A stretch of DNA of 64,000 nucleotides, from positions 1 through 64,000 of the forward strand of contig NZ_JABVEB010000018.1 of NCBI RefSeq assembly GCF_014323665.1, given 5' to 3'. This DNA is from Actinomadura sp. HBU206391. GTDB lineage: Bacteria > Actinomycetota > Actinomycetes > Streptosporangiales > Streptosporangiaceae. The notes under the pieces were generated by a model. It did not search any database. It had not been told where the DNA came from and saw only the letters and a program-made list of their open reading frames with translations. The position numbers and the translations under genes were made by a program. Positions 8,432-16,998 of this stretch are shown in pieces. Every line of letters starts with the position of its first letter. Position 1 is the first letter of the stretch.

Positions 8432-10772
8432 AGGGCGTGATCCGCACCGGGACCGAGAGCACCCGGTCGGCGCCGAGGACCCGCGTCGGGCCGTCCAGGG
8501 TGAAGCAGGCGCGCAGCGGCAGGTCTTCGCTGGAGGGGCCGACCCCCACCTCGAACAGCCCCGGCTCGACGATGCGCTCCAGATCACGCCCGGTGAACGA
8601 GGTGCGGTCCGCGTGCACGGTGAACTCGGCCCGGGCCGCGCGGCCGGGTTCGAGACGCATCCTGGCCCAGCCGGCCAGCCAGCGCACCGGCCGGACGACC
8701 GAGGCGACCGGATCGGACAGATACAGCTGTACGACCTCGGTGCCGGCGTGGTCGCCCACATTGCGCACGACGGCGCTGACCCGGATGGAACCGTCGGTCG
8801 CCGCGGACGCGTCCACGTGCAGGTCGGAGTACTCGAACCGGGCCCAGGTCAGGCCGTGACCGAACGGGTAGAGCGGGGTGGGGTCCACTGAACTCCACGC
8901 GTTGCGTCCGCCCAGCCGGGGGCGGAGGTACGTGCCGGGCTGTCCGCCCGGGTGACGCGGCACGCTCACCGGGAGCCGCCCCGACGGCTCGACCCGGCCG
9001 GAGAGGATCCCGGCCAGCGCCCCGGCGCCCTCCTCGCCGGGGAAGAACGCCTGGACCACCGCGGCGGCCCGGTCGGCGAGGTCGCCGAGCGCGTACGGCC
9101 GGCCGGACAACAGCACGATGACGGTGGGCGTCCCGGTGGCGAGCACGGCCTCGGCGAGCTCGGCCTGGCGGCCAGGGAGCACGAGGGTCTCGGCGTCACA
9201 CCCCTCACCGGAGGTGCCCCGGCCGAACAGGCCGGCGCGGTCGCCGAGCGCGAGCACGCACACCTGCGCCCGCCGCGCGGCGTCGGCGGCGGAGGTGATG
9301 TCGGCGTCCCGCGAGACGGCGACGTCGGAGGCGGGCGCCGCGTCGAGCACCGCGCCGGGCAGCTCGGAGCGCAGCGCGGTGGCGAGTGCCGGGAACTCCA
9401 CGCCCATGGGCATGTCGGGGTGCTGGCCGCCCATGTGGTTGGGGAAGGCGTAGCAGCCCATCATGCCGAGCGGGTCGTCGGCGAGGGGGCCGACCAGCGC
9501 CACCCGGGTGGCCCGCAGCGGCAGGGTCCCGTCGTTGGCGAGCAGGACGATCGACTCCTCCGCCAGCCTGCGCGCCAGGTCGCGGTGCTCGGGCGGGTCG
9601 AGACGCGTGGCGTCGGTCACGGGCGCCACGGTGTCGGCCAGGCGCTGATCCCAGTCCTCGTCGAGCAGGCCCAGCTCGCCCTTGAGGGTGAGCACCCGGG
9701 TCGCGGACCGGTCGAGGAGCTCCTCGGGCAACGCGCCGCGGCGTACCTCCTCGAGCAGCGGCTCACCGTAGCAGCGCACGGTCGGCAGCTCCACGTCGAC
9801 ACCGGCGCGTAGAGCGAGCGCGCCCGCCTCGCCGTGCGAGCCGGCGACGGCGTGCAGGCTCTCCAGGTGGGAGATTCCGTAGTAGTCCGCGACGACCAGG
9901 CCGGTGAAGCCCAGCCGGTCGCGGAGCAGGCCGGTCAGCAGCCGTTCGTCGGCGGCCGCAGGGATTCCGTCGATGTCGGTGTAGGAGTGCATGACCGCTC
10001 GCGCGCCGCCCTCGCGCAGCGCCATGACGAACGGCTCCAGCACGACGTCGGCGAGCTCGCGGGGTCCGATGGGCGTCGGCGCCATGTTCCGGCCGCCGCG
10101 TGATGAGGCGTAGCCGGCGAAGTGCTTGAGGGTGGCCACCACGCCGGTTCGTTCGAGCCCGCGGACGTAGGCGCTGCCGATGACCCCGACGAGGTACGGA
10201 TCCTCGCCGATGGACTCCTCGACCCGGCCCCACCGGTAGTCGCGGACCACGTCGAGCACGGGCGCGAGGCCCTGGTGCACCCCGACCGACCGCATGCTCG
10301 CGCCGATCGCCGCAGCCATCTCGCCGACCAGCTCCGGGTCGAAGGACGCGCCCCAGGCCAGTGGGCACGGGAACACACTGGCCGACCAGGTCATGAAACC
10401 GGTGAGGCACTCCTCATGCACGATCGCGGGGATGCCGAAGCGGTTCGCGCGGGCGACCTGGGTCTGCAGCTCGACGAGCCGCTCGACCCCCTCGAGGGGC
10501 GACACCGGAGCCGTGCCGAACACCCGGGTGAGCTGGCCGAGGCCGGCCTTGATGACCTGGTCGAGCGAGGGCGCGGGCTCGCTCCCGTCGTCGTCGACGG
10601 GCGCCACGGGTGCCCCCGGGTCGGCCGGCGTCGCCCAGAACGCCGAAAGTTGACCCGCCTTCTCCTCCAGGGTCATGAGCCGCAGGAGGACGGCCACCCG
10701 GTCGGCCATCGGGAGGCTGGGGTCGCGCCACGTCTCGGCCGTGGCCTGATCCTCGCCTGACATCGCGCTCAT
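8427..10772 (-). CDS. GH3 beta-xylosidase/beta-glucosidase
   Basis: Glycoside hydrolase family 3 enzyme of 781 residues with no signal peptide. Domain order is an N-terminal TIM barrel with KHFAGYASSRGGRN (substrate pocket, near residue 217) and the nucleophile Asp296 in GLVVADYYGI, an alpha/beta sandwich domain (ESIVLLANDGTLPL, then PTVIVLLSGRPYALGDLADR), and a C-terminal fibronectin-III-like domain (VVRNVGDHAGTEVVQLYLSD). Family members remove terminal glucose or xylose from the non-reducing end. Beta-xylosidase is favoured here because it sits with GH43, GH10 and GH30 xylan enzymes. The LacI gene directly upstream on the same strand is the likely regulator. Confidence 0.9.
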   Translation of the reverse strand: MSAMSGEDQATAETWRDPSLPMADRVAVLLRLMTLEEKAGQLSAFWATPADPGAPVAPVDDDGSEPAPSLDQVIKAGLGQLTRVFGTAPVSPLEGVERLVELQTQVARANRFGIPAIVHEECLTGFMTWSASVFPCPLAWGASFDPELVGEMAAAIGASMRSVGVHQGLAPVLDVVRDYRWGRVEESIGEDPYLVGVIGSAYVRGLERTGVVATLKHFAGYASSRGGRNMAPTPIGPRELADVVLEPFVMALREGGARAVMHSYTDIDGIPAAADERLLTGLLRDRLGFTGLVVADYYGISHLESLHAVAGSHGEAGALALRAGVDVELPTVRCYGEPLLEEVRRGALPEELLDRSATRVLTLKGELGLLDEDWDQRLADTVAPVTDATRLDPPEHRDLARRLAEESIVLLANDGTLPLRATRVALVGPLADDPLGMMGCYAFPNHMGGQHPDMPMGVEFPALATALRSELPGAVLDAAPASDVAVSRDADITSAADAARRAQVCVLALGDRAGLFGRGTSGEGCDAETLVLPGRQAELAEAVLATGTPTVIVLLSGRPYALGDLADRAAAVVQAFFPGEEGAGALAGILSGRVEPSGRLPVSVPRHPGGQPGTYLRPRLGGRNAWSSVDPTPLYPFGHGLTWARFEYSDLHVDASAATDGSIRVSAVVRNVGDHAGTEVVQLYLSDPVASVVRPVRWLAGWARMRLEPGRAARAEFTVHADRTSFTGRDLERIVEPGLFEVGVGPSSEDLPLRACFTLDGPTRVLGADRVLSVPVRITPC

Positions 10773-10844
10773 CGGCTGCTCGCCTTCCTCGTCGCTTCGG
10801 TCATCGGGAACCTCCGTCTCGGTGAACCTGGCGGTCGGGTCGAC

Positions 10845-11864
10845 CTAGTCGCGTGGGGGAGCGGCGGTGGAGTGCCGGATGCGCAGTTCGGTGGCGAGTT
10901 CGACCCGTGTGCTCACCAGCGACTGGCCGTCGAGGAGCTGGAACAGGGTGCGCGCCGCGGTGCGCCCCATCTCCTCGAGCGGCTGTCGTACGGTCGTGAG
11001 CGGCGGGGAGAGCCAATCGCACATGGGCAGGTCGTCGAAGCCGACGACGCTGAGGTCCTGGGGTACCCGTAGGCCCGCCTGCCGGGCCGCCTCGTAGGTG
11101 CCCATGGCCTGCTGGTCGCTGCCCGCGAAGATCGCGGTCGGCGGGTCGTCGAGGTCGAGCAGGTCCTGCGACTGGCGGAACGCCCCTTCGTGCCGGAAGT
11201 CGCCGTACCGGATCAGCCGTCGGTCGATCTCGATGCCCGCGCGTTCGAGCGCCGCCCGGTAACCGTCGATGCGGGCCTGGCTGCAGAGCATCTCGCGCGG
11301 GCCGCCGATGACGGCGATCCTGCGATGCCCGAGCGACAGCAGATGCTCGGTCGCCGCGAGCCCGCCGGCCCAGTTGGTGGCGCCCACGCTGGCGATGTCG
11401 CTGTCGGGCAGGTTGACCGGATCGATGACGACGAGCGCGACGCCGGCCCGTTCGAGCTGCTCACGCTGCTTGTGCGTCATGCGCGAGGTCACGAGGATGA
11501 CCCCGTCGCTGTGGTGCAGCGCGGGAAGGCTCGTCCAGCTGGGCGGGCGGGCGTCCTCGTCGCGTACGAGTGAGACCACGGCGCCGACCCCGCGGTCGGC
11601 GCACTCGGACTCGACGCCGCGCAGGATCTCGATGGCCCACGGGCTGTCGAGCCCGCCGATGACCAGGTCGATCAGACCGGAACGTCGGGCTCGCCGCCCG
11701 CCCGGCGCCAGGTAGTTGTGCGACTTCAGCAGGCCCTCGACGCGCTCTCGGGTGGCCGGGGCGACATCGGTCCGGCCGTTGAGGACCTTCGAGACGGTGG
11801 CCTGGGATACCCCGGCCTCCTCCGCGATGAGAGCGAGCGTGGGGCGCGAGTGCTGCTCACTCAC
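10845..11864 (-). CDS. LacI-family regulator of the xylan locus
   Basis: LacI/GalR repressor of 339 residues. The N-terminal helix-turn-helix reads LALIAEEAGVSQATVSKVLN with hinge LKSHNYLAPG, followed by a periplasmic-binding-protein-like sensor domain (DLVIGGLDSPWAIEIL, VALVVIDPVN, LGHRRIAVIGGP, AIFAGSDQQAMG, SVVGFDDLPM). The GTG start at 11864 is chosen because GGAGAGG lies nine bases upstream. It heads the minus-strand GH3-GH43-MFS genes and is divergent from the ABC operon, so it probably controls both sides in response to a xylo-oligosaccharide or related sugar. The effector is inferred from context. Confidence 0.9.
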   Translation of the reverse strand: MSEQHSRPTLALIAEEAGVSQATVSKVLNGRTDVAPATRERVEGLLKSHNYLAPGGRRARRSGLIDLVIGGLDSPWAIEILRGVESECADRGVGAVVSLVRDEDARPPSWTSLPALHHSDGVILVTSRMTHKQREQLERAGVALVVIDPVNLPDSDIASVGATNWAGGLAATEHLLSLGHRRIAVIGGPREMLCSQARIDGYRAALERAGIEIDRRLIRYGDFRHEGAFRQSQDLLDLDDPPTAIFAGSDQQAMGTYEAARQAGLRVPQDLSVVGFDDLPMCDWLSPPLTTVRQPLEEMGRTAARTLFQLLDGQSLVSTRVELATELRIRHSTAAPPRD

Positions 11865-11938
11865 GGGCTCGGCCCTCTCCGGACGGCACCCGCCCCAACG
11901 AGCTTACTTGGCACAAGTGCTCTCCTTAGCTGCTGTTG

Positions 11939-11958
11939 ATTGCGAACAGTATCGCAAT
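11939..11958. promoter_or_regulatory. Perfect inverted repeat, candidate LacI operator
   Basis: ATTGCGA and TCGCAAT are exact reverse complements separated by six bases (ACAGTA), 75 bp upstream of the LacI start and about 105 bp upstream of the predicted ABC-operon promoter. It is the strongest palindrome in the divergent intergenic region (11865-12196), so it is a good operator candidate. Confidence 0.55.
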
Positions 11959-12062
11959 GTTTCGACGACTCCTAGACCGGTCTTGGACGTGTCCGAGCGC
12001 GGCTGCGAACGCAGGCAGGCTCGGCGCATTATGGCCATCGTCAAGATCCTTCGGTACGGGCC

Positions 12063-12091
12063 TTGACCGATGGAGAGGCCTTTCCTAGGGT
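12063..12091 (+). promoter_or_regulatory. Promoter of the xylan ABC operon
   Basis: TTGACC at 12063-12068 and TAGGGT at 12086-12091 are separated by exactly 17 bases, matching the actinomycete housekeeping sigma factor consensus. Transcription would start near 12098, leaving a leader of about 100 bases before the binding-protein start at 12197. Confidence 0.65.
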
Positions 12092-12116
12092 ACGGCAGCA
12101 ACACGGTTCGACAGAT

Positions 12117-12146
12117 TTTCGAAATAGTTGCGAAACGCGGTCGAAA
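12117..12146 (+). promoter_or_regulatory. Three phased CGAAA repeats in the ABC-operon leader
   Basis: CGAAA occurs at 12120, 12131 and 12142, exactly 11 bases apart. The first lies in the palindrome TTTCGAAA (12117-12124). From memory, Streptomyces xylanase genes carry CGAAA-N-TTTCG operators bound by BxlR-type LacI repressors, so these are plausible repressor sites just downstream of the transcription start. Confidence 0.5.
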
Positions 12147-12196
12147 TACCGCACCCATCACCGGCACTGCCCGACCCCGAGCCCAGGAGGTCCCTG

Positions 12197-13495
12197 ATGG
12201 GCCCCGAACCCCTCTCTCGCCGCACCTTCCTCTCCGCAGCCGGGCTGGCCGGCCTGTCCATCCCCATACTCAGCGCCTGTGGCGGCGACGACTCCGGCAA
12301 CTCCGACAGCGCGACCGAGCAGGTCACCATCGAATGGTGGAACATCGCGACCACCGAACCGGGGAAGTCGCTGTGGCCGAAGCTCGCCAAGGAGTATGAG
12401 GCCGCGCACCCCAACGTGAAAATCAAGTTCGTCGCGACCGAGAACGACGCGTACAAGGCCAAGATGACCGCCCAGACGGCGTCCGGCAAGCTGCCGGACA
12501 TCTTCCATACCTGGGGCGGAGGCGTACTGAAGCAGCAGATCGACGCGGGGCTGGTGAAGGACCTCACCAAGGACGTCGCGCCCTGGGTGGGCACGCTGCT
12601 GCCGGCCGCCCTGGCGGCCTACAAGTTCGACGGCAAGACGTACGGCATCCCGTTCGACACCGGCATGGTGGGGTTCTGGTACAACAAGGAGCTCTTCGCC
12701 AAGGCGAAGATAGACACGCCGCCGGCCACCTGGGCGGAGTACCTCGAGGCCATCCGCGCGCTCAAGGGGGCGGGGGTGACCCCGATCGCGCTGGCCGGCA
12801 AGGAGAAGTGGCCCGGCATGTACTACTGGGCCTACCTCGCCATGCGGGTCGCGGGGCTCCCGGCGCTGCAGCAGACCTACACCACCAACGACTTCAACGG
12901 TCCGGGCTTCGTCCAGGCCGGCCGGCACCTCAAGGAACTCGTCGACCTCGACCCCTTCCAGCGGGGCTTCCTCAACGCCTCCTACCCGACCTCTGACGGG
13001 CAGGCCGCCCAGATGGGGAACGGCAAGACCGCCATGGAGCTCATGGGGCAGTGGGCGCCGTCGGTCCAGAGCGACGCGGGCAAGGGCATCGGTGACGACC
13101 TGGGGTTCTTCCCCTTCCCCACAGTCGACGGCGGCCAGGGCACTGTGACCGAGGTCTTCGGCGGCGGTGGCGGCCATGCTCTCAGCAAGGACGCGCCCAA
13201 GGCCGCGGTCGACTTCCTCAAGTGGTTCGGGTCGCTCGAGATCGACCGCCGTCTCGTGCAGTCGAAGGGCTACCAGCCGGTCGTCAAGGGCGCCGAGAGC
13301 GAGCTGACCGACCCGAACCTGAAGGTCGTGAACCAGGCGCTGGTCAACTCGACCGGGTTCCAGCTCTTCCTCGACCAGGGCTTCCCGCCCGCGGTCGGCC
13401 AGGAGGTCAACGACAGCGTCGCCGCCCTCATCGCCGGCAAGTCGACCCCGGAGAAGGTCACGCAGGCGATCACCCAGACCGCGAAGAGCCAGTAG
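12197..13495 (+). CDS. ABC sugar-binding lipoprotein (xylan locus)
   Basis: Extracellular solute-binding protein, family 1, of 432 residues. The N-terminus has a twin-arginine motif (LSRRTFLSAAG) followed by a lipobox ending LSAC, so it is a Tat-exported lipoprotein. The mature protein shows the family pattern: VTIEWWNIATTEPG, EYEAAHPNVKIKF, GKLPDIFHTWGG, GIPFDTGMVGFWYNKELF and MGNGKTAMELMGQWAP. The ATG at 12197 is chosen because AGGAGG lies just before it; an earlier start at 12128 lacks one. It leads an operon with two permeases. No ATPase gene is present, as usual for actinomycetes, where a shared MsiK-type ATPase serves many such importers. Confidence 0.92.
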   Translation: MGPEPLSRRTFLSAAGLAGLSIPILSACGGDDSGNSDSATEQVTIEWWNIATTEPGKSLWPKLAKEYEAAHPNVKIKFVATENDAYKAKMTAQTASGKLPDIFHTWGGGVLKQQIDAGLVKDLTKDVAPWVGTLLPAALAAYKFDGKTYGIPFDTGMVGFWYNKELFAKAKIDTPPATWAEYLEAIRALKGAGVTPIALAGKEKWPGMYYWAYLAMRVAGLPALQQTYTTNDFNGPGFVQAGRHLKELVDLDPFQRGFLNASYPTSDGQAAQMGNGKTAMELMGQWAPSVQSDAGKGIGDDLGFFPFPTVDGGQGTVTEVFGGGGGHALSKDAPKAAVDFLKWFGSLEIDRRLVQSKGYQPVVKGAESELTDPNLKVVNQALVNSTGFQLFLDQGFPPAVGQEVNDSVAALIAGKSTPEKVTQAITQTAKSQ

Positions 13496-13564
13496 CCCGA
13501 CCAGGCCGCGACGACGAGGCACGGCCGGGCCGGCACGGGCTCGGCCGGCGCCTGGAGTGAATGA

Positions 13565-14563
13565 ATGGCACTTTCCACCCTGAAAGACGGGCAGTCCGAG
13601 GACGCGCTCGCCGAGCACGCGACGGGCAAGGCGGCGCCCGGCCGCGCGATGCGCCGCCGGCGGCGCTGGAACCGGGTCACGATCATCCTGTTCCTGCTGC
13701 CGGCGCTGGTGCTGTTCACCCTGCTGGTCCTAGCGCCGATCTTCGTCGCCCTGTACGCGAGCTTCTTCAGGTGGGGCGGCTTCGGCCTGCCGAGCGACTT
13801 CATCGGGTTCGAGAACTTCACCCGGCTCTTCCAGGACGAGGTCTTCCTCGGCGACCTCTGGCGAGGGCTGCTCCTGATCCTCTTGTCGATCGGGATCCAG
13901 CTGCCGTTCGCGCTCTCCATCGCCGTGCTGCTCAACCAGCGGCTGCGGGGGCGCGCGTTCTACCGGTTGCTGTTCTTCGCGCCGTATGTCCTGTCCGAAG
14001 TGATCACCGGCGTCCTGTTCACCATGATCTTCTCGCCGGACGAAGGGCTGGCCAACCATCTCCTCGGGATGGTGGGTCTGGGACATCTGAACCCGACGTG
14101 GTTCGCCGACGAGTCGCTGGTGCTAATCACCCTGTTCCTGGTCATGACCTGGAAGTACTTCGGCTTCCACATGATCCTCTACCTGGCCGGCCTGCAGAGC
14201 ATCCCCAAGGAGGTGCTGGAGGCGGCCTCGATCGACGGCGCTGGCAGCTGGCAGCGGTTCCGCCACGTCACGCTGCCGCTGCTCGGCCCGACGATCCGGA
14301 TCAGCATCTTCCTGTCGGTCATCGGGGCGATCCAGCTGTTCGACCTGGTGTGGGTCATCACCCAGGGCGGGCCCGTGCATGCCTCGGAGACGATGTCGAT
14401 CACGATGTTCCAGTTCGGCTTCAAGCGCTACCAGGTCGGCTACGCCAGCGCCATCAGCGTCGTGATGTTCATCATCAGCTTCGTCTTCGCCGTCTTCTAC
14501 CAGCGCTACGTGATGCGGCGCGACACCGAAGGAGCCGTCACCGCCATGCGAGGCCTGCGATGA
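13565..14563 (+). CDS. ABC sugar permease, MalF type
   Basis: Inner-membrane permease of 332 residues with six hydrophobic segments after a basic N-terminus (MRRRRRWNRVTIILFLLPAL). The cytoplasmic EAA loop that docks the ATPase reads EVLEAASIDGAGSWQRFRHV TLPLL, close to the family consensus. It forms a heterodimer with the next gene product, whose start overlaps its stop (ATGA). Substrate is inferred to be a xylo-oligosaccharide from the surrounding hydrolases. Confidence 0.92.
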   Translation: MALSTLKDGQSEDALAEHATGKAAPGRAMRRRRRWNRVTIILFLLPALVLFTLLVLAPIFVALYASFFRWGGFGLPSDFIGFENFTRLFQDEVFLGDLWRGLLLILLSIGIQLPFALSIAVLLNQRLRGRAFYRLLFFAPYVLSEVITGVLFTMIFSPDEGLANHLLGMVGLGHLNPTWFADESLVLITLFLVMTWKYFGFHMILYLAGLQSIPKEVLEAASIDGAGSWQRFRHVTLPLLGPTIRISIFLSVIGAIQLFDLVWVITQGGPVHASETMSITMFQFGFKRYQVGYASAISVVMFIISFVFAVFYQRYVMRRDTEGAVTAMRGLR

Positions 14564-15423
14564 CCACTCACGCCGCTCACCGCAAGAGGCCCCGCCGGGC
14601 GGCGGCCATGCTCCGGTCGCTGTCCACGCACGCGCTCATCTGGGTGATCGGGGCGTTCATCGTCGTTCCGCTGCTCTACGGCCTGATCTCGGGATTCAAG
14701 ACCACCAGCGACCTCTCGACCAACCCGATCGGCCTGCCGGACGAGTGGGAGACCGGGAACTACACCGAGCTCCTGCAGTCGGGTCCCTTCTGGCGGCAGA
14801 TCTTCAACAGCACGTTCATCGCGCTGGCGACTGCGTTCATCACGGTCGGGGTCGCCGCGCTCGCCGCGTTCGTCTTCGCCCGCTTCGCCTTCCGCGGGCG
14901 CGAGGCGATGTTCACCCTCTTCACGATCGGACTGATGTTCCCGTTCGCAGTGGCGATCCTGCCGCTGTTCGTGATGCTAAGGAGCTTCGGCCTGCTCGAC
15001 AACCCGCTTGGGGTGATCCTTCCGCAGGCGGCCTTCGGACTGCCGATCACGATCATCATCCTGCGCGGTTTCTTCCGCACGATTCCGGGCGAGCTCGAGG
15101 AGGCCGCGACGATCGACGGCTGCACCGCCTTCGGCTTCTTCTGGCGGGTCCTGCTGCCCATGGCACGTCCGGCGCTGGCGACCGTGTCAGTGCTCGCGAT
15201 CGTGACGAGCTGGAACAACTTCTTCCTGCCGCTACTGGTCTTCACCGACCAGCAGTGGCTCACGATCCCGGTCGGCATTCAGCAGTTCAAGGGCCAGTAC
15301 TCGCAGGACACGGCACGCATCCTCGCCTACGTCGTGCTCGCCATGGCGCCTGCACTCGCCTTCTACTCCGTCGCCGAGCGGCATCTCATCGGCGGTCTCA
15401 CCACCGGCGCCACCAAGGGCTGA
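14560..15423 (+). CDS. ABC sugar permease, MalG type
   Basis: Second permease of the importer, 287 residues, starting at the ATG at 14560 that overlaps the upstream stop. Six hydrophobic segments are visible, beginning ALIWVIGAFIVVPLLYGLISG. The EAA loop is ELEEAATIDGCTAFGFFWRV followed by LLPMARPAL. The C-terminus (RHLIGGLTTGATKG) is the normal MalG-type ending. The open frame extends upstream to 13561 through the MalF gene, but that part is a shadow. Confidence 0.92.
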   Translation: MTTHAAHRKRPRRAAAMLRSLSTHALIWVIGAFIVVPLLYGLISGFKTTSDLSTNPIGLPDEWETGNYTELLQSGPFWRQIFNSTFIALATAFITVGVAALAAFVFARFAFRGREAMFTLFTIGLMFPFAVAILPLFVMLRSFGLLDNPLGVILPQAAFGLPITIIILRGFFRTIPGELEEAATIDGCTAFGFFWRVLLPMARPALATVSVLAIVTSWNNFFLPLLVFTDQQWLTIPVGIQQFKGQYSQDTARILAYVVLAMAPALAFYSVAERHLIGGLTTGATKG

Positions 15424-15501
15424 CCCATGCCCGTCCACAGCACGTCCCGCCCCTGCCGTTCCCTCGCATCGGTCGCATCCCGGCGCCGTACCGCGTCCAG
15501 C

Positions 15502-15544
15502 CGTAACGCGTTAAGCCGTACCCGTTAAGGCGTACCCGTTAAGG
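15502..15544 (+). repeat. Short tandem repeat ahead of the GH30 gene
   Basis: CGTACCCGTTAAGG occurs twice in tandem at 15517-15530 and 15531-15544, preceded by a diverged copy CGTAACGCGTTAAGC at 15502-15516. The last unit supplies the AAGG of the AAGGAGA ribosome binding site of the GH30 gene. The repeat lies in the 129-bp gap between the permease and GH30. Confidence 0.8.
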
Positions 15545-15552
15545 AGACAGCA

Positions 15553-16998
15553 ATGGCAGTGCCCCGCCTCGTACGCAGGACCGCGCTGACCCTCGGCACG
15601 GTCATGGCGCTCGCCGCGCCCGCGGCCCCCGCCCTCGCCACCGGCGCGCCCTCCGGCAGCGTGGACTTCCGCTCCGGGCTGCAGCCGATCGACGGATTCG
15701 GCTTCGCGCAGCCCTTCCAGCGGGCCAGTCTCATGCGCGGCACGCCGGCGCCGGGAAACACCGAGGGCCTGCCGCCGGCCAAGCAGCGCGAGGTGCTCGA
15801 CCTGCTGCTCAGCCGCGACAAGGGCGCGGGCCTGTCCATTCTGCGGCTCGGCATCGGATCGTCGGCCGACAGCGTGTACGACCACATGCGCACCATCCAG
15901 CCGACCGACCCGGGCGGGCCCGACGCGCCGCCGAAGTACGAGTGGGACGGCGACGACGGCGGACAGGTGTGGCTGGCCAAGCAGGCCAAGGCGTACGGCG
16001 TGAAGCGCTTCTACGCCGACGCGTGGAGCGCGCCCGGCTACATGAAGGACAACGGCACCGACGCGAACGGCGGCACCCTCTGCGGGCTGAGCGGCACGAC
16101 CTGCGCGAGCGGCGACTGGCGGCAGGCCTACGCGAACTACCTCGTGCAGTACGCCAGGTTCTACCGGCGGGAGGGCATCAAGCTCACCGACATCGGGTTC
16201 ACGAACGAACCCGACCTGACCGTCTCGTACGCCTCGATGCGCTTCACCCCGGCCCAGGCGGCGGAGTTCATCAAGATCTTCGGCCCCACGGTCAAGCGGT
16301 CGGGCCTCGGCATGAAGGTGGCCTGCTGTGACGTCGCCGGCTGGACCGGACAGCAGGAGTACACCGCCGCCATCGAGGCCGACCCACAGGCGGCGAAGTG
16401 GGTCGCCACCCACACCGGCCACCCGTACGTCAGCCCGGTCACCGGCCCCCTGCCGACCGAGCGACACGTGTGGATGTCGGAGTGGTCGCCGAACGGGACC
16501 ACCTGGAACGAGAACTGGGACGACGGCAGCGGCTACGACGGCTTCACCATCGCCGAGGACATCCACCGCACCCTCACCACAGGGAACGCCAACGCCTACG
16601 TGTTCTGGTTCGGCGCGTCCATCGGGGCCACCCGAGGGCTGATCCAGCTGGACGGCGCGAACTACAACGTGTCCAAGCGACTGTGGGCGCTCGCCGCCTA
16701 CGGCCGGTTCATCCGGCCCGGCGCGACCAGGGTGTCCGCCACCGCGACCGACCCGGCGCTGAAGCTCACCGCGTACCGCAACGCCGACGGCACCAAGGTG
16801 GTCGAGATCCTCAACACGGCGACGACGCGTACCCAGGCGGCTCTCACGCTCGACCGGCCGGCGCTCGGGCGCGTGACCTCCTACCTCACCGACGGCGAGC
16901 ACTCGCTGGCGAAGACCGGTGCCGCCAGGGCGCACGGCAAGCGGCTGGCGGTGGACCTCGCCCCGCGCTCGCTGACCACCGTCGTGCTGGGCCGATGA
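15553..16998 (+). CDS. Secreted GH30 xylanase-type hydrolase
   Basis: Glycoside hydrolase family 30 enzyme of 481 residues with a signal peptide (VRRTALTLGTVMALAAPAAP, cleavage near ALAT-GAP). The barrel shows PIDGFGFAQPFQRASLM, LRLGIGSS, YADAWSAPGYMK, the acid/base Glu219 in GFTNEPD and the nucleophile Glu310 in VWMSEWSPNG. A beta-sandwich tail ends LAPRSLTTVVLGR. The segments GQVWLAKQAKAYGV and ASGDWRQAYANYLVQYARFY resemble the GH30_7 subgroup best known from fungal glucuronoxylanases and xylobiohydrolases; this subfamily call is from memory. It would act outside the cell on xylan. An AAGGAGA site precedes the ATG, and the next gene overlaps its stop. Confidence 0.88.
   Translation: MAVPRLVRRTALTLGTVMALAAPAAPALATGAPSGSVDFRSGLQPIDGFGFAQPFQRASLMRGTPAPGNTEGLPPAKQREVLDLLLSRDKGAGLSILRLGIGSSADSVYDHMRTIQPTDPGGPDAPPKYEWDGDDGGQVWLAKQAKAYGVKRFYADAWSAPGYMKDNGTDANGGTLCGLSGTTCASGDWRQAYANYLVQYARFYRREGIKLTDIGFTNEPDLTVSYASMRFTPAQAAEFIKIFGPTVKRSGLGMKVACCDVAGWTGQQEYTAAIEADPQAAKWVATHTGHPYVSPVTGPLPTERHVWMSEWSPNGTTWNENWDDGSGYDGFTIAEDIHRTLTTGNANAYVFWFGASIGATRGLIQLDGANYNVSKRLWALAAYGRFIRPGATRVSATATDPALKLTAYRNADGTKVVEILNTATTRTQAALTLDRPALGRVTSYLTDGEHSLAKTGAARAHGKRLAVDLAPRSLTTVVLGR

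Noticed and set aside
13561-14559. Open frame continuous with and upstream of the MalG permease
   Set aside because: The part before 14560 is a shadow of the MalF gene in another frame; MalG starts at the ATGA overlap.
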